From Pseudarthrobacter sp. Fe7 (GTDB taxonomy: Bacteria > Actinomycetota > Actinomycetes > Actinomycetales > Micrococcaceae), in contig CP099977.1 in NCBI GenBank assembly GCA_024372495.1, forward strand, positions 2,170,001 through 2,234,000: a stretch of 64,000 nt of DNA. Direction: 5' to 3'. Below the pieces are notes generated by a model. That model had not been told where the DNA came from, ran no database searches, and saw only the letters and a list, made by a program, of their open reading frames with translations. Numbering within the stretch: the stretch's first letter is position 1; each line of letters opens with the position of its first letter. The position numbers were made by a program, and so were the translations under genes. This document shows, piece after piece, positions 56,878-64,000 of this stretch.

Positions 56878-57302
56878 GCACGCTTTTCACCAAAATCCTG
56901 AAGGGCGAGATTCCCGGCCGGTTCGTATGGCGCGAGGACGACGTTGCGGCGTTCCTTACCACCGGCCCGCTGGCCGACGGCCACACGCTGGTGGTTCCGA
57001 GCGAAGAAGTGGACCGCTGGACGGACGCCTCACCGGAGACCGTTGCCAGGGTCATGGAAGTGGCGCGGCGGATCGGCGCGGTTCAGGTGGAAACGTTCGG
57101 CGCCCGGCGGGCCGGCCTGATCGTGGCGGGCTACGAGGTCAACCACCTGCATGTGCACGTGTGGCCGTCACAGAGCATGGCCGACTTCGACTTTGGCTCA
57201 GCGGACCAGAACCCGGACCCCGCCGTACTGGACGTCAATGCCGAAAAGCTCCGCGAAGGCCTGCGCGCAGCCGGTTACGGAGAGTTCGTTCCGGCGGGCT
57301 GA
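56874..57302 (+). CDS. HIT-family protein
   Basis: The 142-residue protein has TLFTKILKGEIPGRFVWREDD at the start, TGPLADGHTLVVPSEEVDRW in the middle and the nucleotide-hydrolase motif NHLHVHVWP (H-x-H-x-H). Relatives hydrolyse adenylated or other nucleotide conjugates. It ends the three-gene run rhodanese-dehydrogenase-HIT. A hairpin GGGTGCCC...GGGCACCC at 57319-57347 follows. Confidence 0.9.
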   Translation: MSTLFTKILKGEIPGRFVWREDDVAAFLTTGPLADGHTLVVPSEEVDRWTDASPETVARVMEVARRIGAVQVETFGARRAGLIVAGYEVNHLHVHVWPSQSMADFDFGSADQNPDPAVLDVNAEKLREGLRAAGYGEFVPAG

Positions 57303-57318
57303 CAGCCTGATGTTCCGT

Positions 57319-57347
57319 GGGTGCCCTGCCGGACAGGCCGGGCACCC
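57319..57347. terminator. Hairpin between HIT gene and hrpA
   Basis: GGGTGCCC and GGGCACCC form an eight-pair stem with inner GCC/GGC pairs between two converging genes. No T-run is present, so its strength is uncertain. Confidence 0.6.
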
Positions 57348-57359
57348 TGACAGGGAAAC

Positions 57360-60300
57360 TTATGCCGGGGCGAGTGCCTTGTTCAGCACGGCCCGGATCC
57401 GCTTCTCGGAGACGGAGTAGGCAGTTCCAAGTTCGACGGCGAACAGGCTCACCCGGAGCTCCTCGATCATCCAGCGCACCTGGGTTAACTCCCGTCCGGT
57501 ACGCCGGCCCGGCAGCAGCGCCGACACGGCATCGTCGTAGTCGTCCTCAAGCCGCTGGACCACCGCCATGGCCAGCGCGTCCCGCTGCACGTTGCCCGGC
57601 AGGCGTTCCAGCCGCTTTTCGATGGCCGCCAGGTACCGCGGGAGCTGGCTGAGCTGGGCGTAGCCCGTGCGTGCTACGAAACCCGGGTACACCAACTGTT
57701 CCAGCTGGCTCTTGATGTCGTTCAACGCGCTGATCAGGGCCAGGCTGGTGGTGCCCTTGAGCTGTTTTTCGATCCGCCGGGTACTGGCGAGGATGCGCTC
57801 GACGACGGCCGTGACCGTGAAGACAGTGTCGATCAGTTCGGCGCGTACCAGCTCATAGAGACCGTCAAACCCCTGGCGGTCCCAGGGAAGTTCCGGGGGC
57901 GTGAGCTTGTCGATGGCCGCCAGCGCACAATCGGCGATCAGGGCCGTCACTGACCCGTGCGGGTTCTGGCTGAAGGTGAGCTTTTCGGTATTGCTCAGGT
58001 GTTCCAGGACATAGCGGTCCGGCGCCGGGACGCGCAGGGCCAGCAGGCGGATCACGCCGCCGCGCATCGCGTCGAGCTGTTCGTCGGCCGTCTGGAACAC
58101 CCGCAGGGACACGGACTTGCCTTGGTCCACCAGTGCCGGATAACCGGTGACAGTGTGGCCCTTGACCATGCTGCTCACCTGGCGGTCGATGGTGCCGAAC
58201 GTCCATTCGATCAGGCCTTCCTGCTCCACGAACCCGGCCCCGGAGGAGGTCCCCGGCACCCCGGCGGCCTGTTGACGGGCCGGCAGCCCGTCGTCGGACG
58301 CCTTGCCATTCCGACGCTGGGCCTTACTGCCCACGCCGGGTGCAGTGGAGGCCGGGGTGGCACCAAGCGACTCGGCAATTGCACGCCGGGTGGCGGGGGC
58401 GAGCCTGCTCCCGGAGGCCGGCGAGGTCCTTGCCTTCGCCGAGGGTCCTGCCCTTGCTGTCCACCACCTTGAAACTCACCCGCAGGTGCGGGGGAACGGC
58501 GTCCCAGTTCCAGGAGCCCGGCGGGATGACCGCGCCACGGATCCGCCGCAGCGCAAGTTCCAGCGAAGGCTCCAGCTCATCCCCGGCTGGATCGAAGTCC
58601 GACTCCAGGACGGCAACCGCCTGCCGGGCAACATCGGGGGCGGGGACGAAGTTCTTCCGGACCTGCTTGGGCAGCGACTTGATCAGGGCGGTCACCAGGC
58701 TCCACGCGCTGGCCGGGAATCAGCCACCGGAACGGGGCGTCATCCAGCTGGTTGAGGAAGAGGACCGGGACTTCGGCAGTAACGCCGTCAGAGGGGTCGG
58801 GGGCGGACCCCGGTGCCACCGGATGGAACTCGTACGTCAGCGGAAGCTCGAAGCCCTTGTGCAGCCAGGTCTTCGGGTAGGCGGACACGTCCAGATCATC
58901 GGCGTCGTCACTGAGGAGCAGCGACTTGTCGTAGTCCAGGAGGTCGGGGTTCTCCCTGCGGGCCTCCTTCCACCACTTGTCGAAGTGCCGTTCGGAGACC
59001 ACATCCGGGCCAATCCGGGCGTCATAGAACTCGAACAACGTCTCATCATCCACCAGCAGGTCGCGGCGGCGCATGCGGGCCTCGAGCTCCTCCACCTCGC
59101 GCAGGAGCGCCCGGTTGCGGTGGAAGAACTTGTGGTGGGTACGCCAGTCGCCTTCCACCAGGGCATGCCTGATGAACAGTTCACGGGCCACCACCGGGTC
59201 CACGCGCCCATAGTTGATCCGCCGCTGGGCGATGATCGGAACGCCGTAGAGGGTGACCTTTTCGTAGGCCATTACGGCGCCCTGCTTGGTGGACCAGTGT
59301 GGTTCGCTGTAGCTGCGCTTCACCAGGTCCGGCGCCACCTGCTCGGCCCACAGGGGGTCGAACCTGGCGGCCACCCTGGCCCACAGCCGGCTGGTTTCCA
59401 CCAACTCGGCCGCCATGACGAACGTGGGGGACTTCTTGAACAGGGCTGACCCGGGGAATATCGCGAAGCGGCTGCCGCGGGCGCCGGCGTATTCGCGCTT
59501 GCGCTCATCCAGGATGCCGATGTGGCTCAGGAGCCCGGAGAGCAGGCTGATGTGGATTCCCTCATGATTGCCCACGGGATCCGCCAGGCGCTTGTTGTCC
59601 AGGCTGATCCCCAGCGGCCGGGCGAGCCTGGCGCAGCTGGGCAAAAAGGTCCTGCCATTCGCGGACCCGCAGGTAGTTGATGAATTCGGCGCGGCACAAT
59701 CGGCGGAAGGCCGACGACGACAGCTCCTGCTGCTTTTCCTGCAGGTAGTTCCAAAGGTTGAGGTAGCCGGTGAAGTCCGAGTTTTCATCCCGGAAACGGT
59801 TGTGCTTTTCCGCGGCCAGTTGCTGCTTGTCGGTAGGCCGTTCGCGGGGGTCCTGGATGGTGAGCGCGGCCGCCAGGACCATGACTTCCCGGACGCAGCC
59901 GCGCCTTCCCGCTTCCACGATCATGCGGCCCAGGCGGGGATCCACGGGCAGCTGGGCAAGCTGCTGTCCGACGGCGGTGAGGCCGCCGCCCTTCGCCCCG
60001 CCCCCGCCGCCGGCTGCAACAGGTGTGCCGCCGTTGCCTTGGGTGCGTGGGGGAGCCAGGGCGCCGAGCTCGCGAAGGAGGGAGACGCCGTCGTTGATGG
60101 CCCGTGTTTCCGGTGGTTCGACGAAGGGGAAGTCCTCTACGTCCTTGGGGCCTTTCGCCACGCCCATGGCGGTCATTTGGAGGATGACGGCGGCGAGGTT
60201 GGTGCGCAGGATTTCCGGGTCCGTGAACCGCGGCCGGGAGTCGAAGTCTTCCTCGGAGTACAGCCGGATGGCGATGCCGTCTGACACGCGGCCGCAGCGG

Positions 60301-61353
60301 CCCGAGCGCTGGTTTGCGGACGCCTGCGAGACGCGTTCGATCGGCAGGCGCTGGACTTTGGTGCGGTGCGAATACCGGGAGATGCGGGCCGTGCCGGTAT
60401 CGATGACGTATTTGATGCCCGGAACCGTCAGCGATGTTTCCGCCACGTTAGTGGCCAGGACGATCCGACGCTTGCCGCCGGGGTGGAAGACCTTGTGCTG
60501 CTCCTGCAGGCTCAGCCGGGCAAACAGGGGGAGGATCTCGGTGTTGGCCAGCTTGCGGTTGGACTGGATGCGGGCCTGGAGTGCCTCAGCGGCGTCCCGG
60601 ATCTCCCGCTCGCCGGAGAAGAACACCAGGATGTCACCGGGCGCCTCCGCTGCCAGTTCGTCCACGGCATCGCAGACGGCGTCGAGGGGGTCGCGGTCCT
60701 CTTCGAGTTCATCGTCCGACGCTTCCTCTTCGTCCTCCTTGGGCTGGGAGAGCGGACGGTAGCGGATCTCCACGGGGTAGGTCCGGCCGGACACCTCAAC
60801 GATGGGGGCAGGGTCTTCCGGGGTGCCAAAGTGGTTGGCGAACCGTTCAGGATCGATGGTGGCCGAGGTGATGATGACCTTCAGGTCCGGCCGCTGGGGC
60901 AGGATGCGCTTGAGGTATCCCAGGATGAAGTCGATGTTGAGGCTGCGCTCATGGGCCTCGTCGATGATGATGGTGCTGTATTTGCGCAGCAGCCTGTCCC
61001 GCTGGATTTCGGCGAGCAGGATACCGTCGGTCATCAATTTGACCTTGGTGGCCTTGCTTACCTCGCCCGTGAATCGGACCTGGAAACCCACTTCCTGGCC
61101 GATTTCCACGCCCAGTTCCTCCGCGATGCGTTCTGCCACCGTCCGGGCCGCCAGCCGCCGGGGCTGGGTGTGCCCGATCAGGCCCTTCTCTCCCAGTCCC
61201 AGTTCCAGGCACATTTTGGGGATCTGGGTGGTCTTTCCGGAGCCGGTCTCGCCGGCGATGATGGTCACCTGGTTGACTGCAATCGCGGCCATCAGGTCCT
61301 CGCGGCGCTCGGAAACCGGCAGGCTCGGCGGGATAGGAGATATGAAAAGTCAT
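57360..61353 (-). CDS. hrpA: ATP-dependent RNA helicase HrpA (four frameshifts)
   Basis: Restored to 1329 residues, the usual HrpA size. It has IIAGETGSGKTTQIPK (Walker A, about 32), IIIDEAHERSLNIDF (DEAH box), ITSATIDPERF (motif III), ATNVAETSLTVPGIKYVIDTG and QRSGRCGRVSDG (motif VI), then HA2/OB-fold and the large C-terminal DUF3418 region. Frames are lost at 61321, 59625, 58697 and 58402; each is fixed by restoring AGCT (AELPVSER, RQLARPL, VELVTALIK, EQLAPATRR). HrpA acts in mRNA processing and resolves collided ribosomes. A Gly-rich insertion lies near residue 440. The ATG at 61353 gives the conserved ISYPAELPVSE start. Confidence 0.92.
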
Positions 61354-61416
61354 GGCTGCAGACAGTCTACTGCCGTGAGGAAGGGCCCTCACCCGGCTTC
61401 CGGCAGCGGCCGGCGT

Positions 61417-61755
61417 TCAGCCGGGACCGTCGGCATCCGCCCCGGGACGGGCTGCATCGGCAGCATCCCCGGCGGCGGCCCGTGCCGTGTCAACCAGGAT
61501 GCGCCAGGGGCCGGTGAGGGCATGTTCCGGCAGGGCGGCGCGGCGATGCCCAGCGGTGATGGAGTAGACGAAGCGGTCCGGCCGGGGCGCCTCGAAGGCC
61601 GTGGCGGCTGCCCGCGGAGTGCTGGGAACCGCGTCCCACGGGCAAGCCTCGACGATGGGCTGCCACTGGCTGAGGTCGCTGTCCGTCTGGGCGTCGACCG
61701 TCCAGACCCGCTTGATTGCCGCGATCCCGCCGGTGCGTTCCACCTTGATCTTCAT
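61417..61755 (-). CDS. Emfourin-like protealysin inhibitor
   Basis: The 112-residue protein begins MKIKVERTGGIAAIKRVWTVD, contains FVYSITAGHRRAALPEHAL and a low-complexity Ala/Asp tail, and lies directly downstream of an M4 protease gene in the same direction. This matches the emfourin family, slow-binding inhibitors of protealysin-like proteases encoded beside their target. I infer that it protects the cytoplasm from the protease. ATG at 61755; a start at 61773 would add six residues. Confidence 0.87.
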   Translation of the reverse strand: MKIKVERTGGIAAIKRVWTVDAQTDSDLSQWQPIVEACPWDAVPSTPRAAATAFEAPRPDRFVYSITAGHRRAALPEHALTGPWRILVDTARAAAGDAADAARPGADADGPG

Positions 61756-61815
61756 GGCCTGACCCCTGGGCATCTATACGGCCCCGGAGCCAGTGACCGG
61801 GCAGCGGAGCAGCGG

Positions 61816-62868
61816 TTAAACCTTGACCTTTACAGTTTCCCACGCCGCCCCTACAGCGTCATGTTCCCGGGACTCCTGGCCGAAGAGGTCCGCCGCAGCG
61901 CGCACCGTGGCGCGGGCAAAGACAGTGAACGTGGCGGCGGGCGGCAGGGAACCGTTGGTCAGGGCCTCGTACCAAATGCGGCCCGGCTCGTCCCACGCGT
62001 GGCCGCCCAGGGCGTCAGCCACCAGGTAGAAGGCGCGGTTGGGGATGCCGGAGTTGATGTGGACGCCGCCATTGTCAGCACTGGTACGGACGTAGGAGTC
62101 CATGGAGTCGGGCTGCGGATCCTTGCCCAGCACGTCGTCGTCGTAGGCCGTCCCCGGAGCCTTCATGGACCGAAGGGCCTGCCCCTGGACCTTGGGCGTG
62201 AAAAGGCCTTCCCCGATCAGCCAGCCGGCCTGCGCGGCGGTCTGGTTATTGGCGTATTGCTCAACGAGCGCGCCGAAGACGTCGGACACGGATTCGTTCA
62301 AAGCGCCCGCTTGGTTCCGGTAGGCAAGGCCGGCCGAATATTGGGTGACGCCGTGCGCCAGTTCGTGTCCGATGACGCTGACGGATTTGGTGAACCGGTC
62401 GAAGACGTCGCCGTCGCCGTCACCGAAGACCATTTGGCCGCCGTTCCAGAAAGCATTGTCGTATAGCTTCCCGAAGTGCACGGTGGCGTCCAGCTCCAGG
62501 CCGCGTCCGTCCACCGAATCGCGCCCGAATACGTCGGCATACAGCCGGTGGGTGGATCCCAGCCCGTCATAGGCCTCATCGGTGGCGGGGTCTCCGGTGG
62601 CCGGCCCGCCTTCTTTGCGGACCAGCCCTCCCGGGAGGGTTTCGCCGCCGCCGGCGTCGTAGATGGCGCGGTTGACCGGCCCCGGCTTGACCTCCCGGAG
62701 ACCGGGTGGGCGGGACGCCGCAGCCTGTGACCGTGCAGCCTGGAATGATTCGACGTGGCCCAGTGCTTTCCGGGCTGCGCTGGCCGCGGACGAGAACTCC
62801 GGCGCCTCCTGCTGCGCCAGCCGCCGCAAAAGATACGGCGGAACGATTGAACAGAATGGAACGTGCAT
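61816..62868 (-). CDS. M4 metallopeptidase, protealysin-like
   Basis: The 350-residue protein has no classical signal peptide. It opens with HVPFCSIVPPYLLRRLAQ, the short propeptide with the PPYLL motif of protealysin-like proteases. The catalytic domain has VIGHELAHGVTQYS (HExxH zinc site), NESVSDVFGALVE (third ligand Glu) and GGVHINSGIPNRAFY (His stabilising the transition state). The ATG at 62868 is set by GAGGGGG upstream. It may leave the cell by a non-classical route or act on cytoskeletal proteins, as for Serratia protealysin. The emfourin gene follows by 60 bases. Confidence 0.92.
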   Translation of the reverse strand: MHVPFCSIVPPYLLRRLAQQEAPEFSSAASAARKALGHVESFQAARSQAAASRPPGLREVKPGPVNRAIYDAGGGETLPGGLVRKEGGPATGDPATDEAYDGLGSTHRLYADVFGRDSVDGRGLELDATVHFGKLYDNAFWNGGQMVFGDGDGDVFDRFTKSVSVIGHELAHGVTQYSAGLAYRNQAGALNESVSDVFGALVEQYANNQTAAQAGWLIGEGLFTPKVQGQALRSMKAPGTAYDDDVLGKDPQPDSMDSYVRTSADNGGVHINSGIPNRAFYLVADALGGHAWDEPGRIWYEALTNGSLPPAATFTVFARATVRAAADLFGQESREHDAVGAAWETVKVKV

Positions 62869-62990
62869 GGCGTACCCCCTCAACTAGGTGGAATCAGCCT
62901 ACGAGCGGCCACCGACATTGGCCGGGACGTCGCCATGAATTCAGCAGCTTCCAACGCGCTGCACCGGCCTGGGCTGGGTACGGTAGGCGC

Positions 62991-63941
62991 ATGGCTGAAA
63001 CCGAAAAGCGATCCAAGTCCGGCTCCACCCTGCTCACGGTCATCATCGCCTTCGTGGCCAACGTGCTCGTGGCCGCGGCAAAGTCGGTGGCTGCTGTCCT
63101 TTCGGGCTCGGCCTCGATGGCCGCGGAGGCAGCGCATTCCTGGGCGGACACCGGGAACCAGGTGTTCCTGTACTTCGCGGAGCGGCGTTCTGCCAGGCCC
63201 CGGGACAAGAGCCACCCCATGGGATACGGCCGGGAAGCCTACGTCTGGTCGATGTTCGCCGCGTTCGGCCTCTTCACCGCCGGCGCGGTGGTGTCCATCA
63301 TGCACGGCGTCCAGCAGATCCTCCAGCCGGAGCCAGCGGCGGACTTCACGGTGGCCTATGTGGTCCTGGCAGTGGCGTTCGTCTTCGAAGGGATCTCCTT
63401 TGTCCAGGCGTTCCGCCAGACCCGGAAGGCGGCCCATGAACTGGAACGGCACACCCTCGAACAAGTCCTCATCAGCTCCGATCCCACCCTGCGCGCTGTC
63501 TTCGCCGAGGACGCCGCCGCGCTGATCGGCCTTGTGGTGGCGTTCGTGGGCGTATTCCTGCATCAGGTCACCGGCTCGCCGCTGCCGGACGCGATCGGTT
63601 CGATCGTGGTCGGCGTGTTGCTTGCCGTCGTCGCCGTTGTCCTGATTGACCGCAACAGGCGCTTCCTGGTGGGCCAGGGCGTCACCCCTGACATCGAGCG
63701 CTCCATGGCCCGGCGGGTGCTGGAGCACCGCGACATCGCCCGGCTCACCTATCTGCACCTGGAATTCGTGGGCCCGCGCAAGCTGTACCTTGTGGCAGCG
63801 GTTGACCTGGAGGGAGACCACCCCGAGCACGAGGTGGCGGTGGCCCTGCGGCGGATTGAACGTGAACTGGAGGACCACGAGACGGTGGAGGAAGCCGTGC
63901 TGACCCTGGCAACCCTTGACGAGGCTGCGCTGCGTTTCTGA
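62991..63941 (+). CDS. Cation diffusion facilitator (CDF) transporter
   Basis: The 316-residue CDF protein has six hydrophobic helices: LLTVIIAFVANVLVAAAKSVAAVL, MFAAFGLFTAGAVVSIMHGV, TVAYVVLAVAFVFEGIS, ALIGLVVAFVGVFLH and DAIGSIVVGVLLAVVAVVL. The metal site residues are AAHSWADTGNQ in helix 2 and FAEDAAALIG in helix 5; the latter has Glu-Asp where ZitB-type proteins have His/Asp-x-x-x-Asp, so its metal (Zn, Mn or Fe) is open. A C-terminal cytoplasmic ferredoxin-like domain follows. It likely exports a divalent metal. Confidence 0.9.
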   Translation: MAETEKRSKSGSTLLTVIIAFVANVLVAAAKSVAAVLSGSASMAAEAAHSWADTGNQVFLYFAERRSARPRDKSHPMGYGREAYVWSMFAAFGLFTAGAVVSIMHGVQQILQPEPAADFTVAYVVLAVAFVFEGISFVQAFRQTRKAAHELERHTLEQVLISSDPTLRAVFAEDAAALIGLVVAFVGVFLHQVTGSPLPDAIGSIVVGVLLAVVAVVLIDRNRRFLVGQGVTPDIERSMARRVLEHRDIARLTYLHLEFVGPRKLYLVAAVDLEGDHPEHEVAVALRRIERELEDHETVEEAVLTLATLDEAALRF

Positions 63942-64000
63942 CCGGAGCCCCTTGGCCGCACCGGCAGGCAGGGCCAGAACGCCTGGAACGAAAAACCCCT

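Noticed and set aside
57360..61353. hrpA as four separate small genes
   Set aside because: The pieces line up in order along one helicase, join at AGCT sites and have no start signals of their own.

Overview
The window is 64 kb of GC-rich chromosome from an actinobacterium, most likely a member of the Micrococcaceae close to Arthrobacter/Pseudarthrobacter. This is inferred from the fused RmlC-RmlD rhamnose enzyme, the Kgd-type E1/E2 fusion, the Cds1-like desulfhydrase, the SigR/RsrA pair, a SAM-IV-type riboswitch, the 24-residue ribosomal protein bL37 and a tmRNA tag reading ANSKRTDFALAA. No insertion sequence, prophage, CRISPR array, tRNA or rRNA was found.

Layout. 1-8.1 kb: a rhamnose-glycan locus with four glycosyltransferases, a DPM1-like transferase with its DUF2304 partner, and rmlB, rmlCD and rmlA. 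8.1-11 kb: a secreted GH25 lysozyme with about ten LGFP repeats. 11.4-16.2 kb: a compact Tad/Flp pilus operon (cpaF, tadB, tadC, a small membrane protein, and TadE-, TadF- and TadG-like proteins). 16.3-21.8 kb: prfB, ftsE, ftsX, an M23 hydrolase, smpB and ssrA. 21.8-31.3 kb: an accessory metabolic island with three FMN split-barrel paralogues, a HAD-GH65 phosphorylase fusion, phosphofructokinase, two zinc alcohol dehydrogenases and a cytosolic HtrA-like protease. 31.3-42.7 kb: an MntR-like regulator, a methyltransferase, a riboswitch-controlled class V aminotransferase, hisN, rsgA, aroA, a DoxX protein, sigR-rsrA, bL37, a PadR/DUF4097 pair and a degenerate SGNH protein. 42.8-49.6 kb: kgd and two DUF21-CBS proteins. 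49.7-52.9 kb: znuA-znuC-znuB facing zur. 53-64 kb: a metallo-beta-lactamase-fold hydrolase, Cds1, a rhodanese, an alcohol dehydrogenase, a HIT protein, hrpA, an emfourin-protealysin pair and a CDF transporter.

Reading frames. Sixteen genes, several essential, are broken by about 24 single-base frameshifts. In all seventeen +1 cases the reading frame is restored by turning AGCCT or AGGCT back into AGCT. Six -1 cases lie in G-runs. One case in znuC is unresolved. After correction every gene has a length divisible by three and full conserved domains, so I treat them as intact genes carrying systematic sequence errors, and give the span of the restored gene.

Regulation. The sequence shows a sigma-R type promoter (GGAAT-N18-GTT) before both sigR and ssrA, which would tie ribosome rescue to thiol stress. 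It also shows a SAM-IV-type aptamer before the class V aminotransferase, a pair of GATATATC palindromes before the PadR operon, and a recurring GGGCATAAAGGCCC-like box in the regulatory gaps of the 21.8-31.3 kb island. That island resembles, in gene content, the dormancy regulon of mycobacteria and is the best candidate here for an under-described system.
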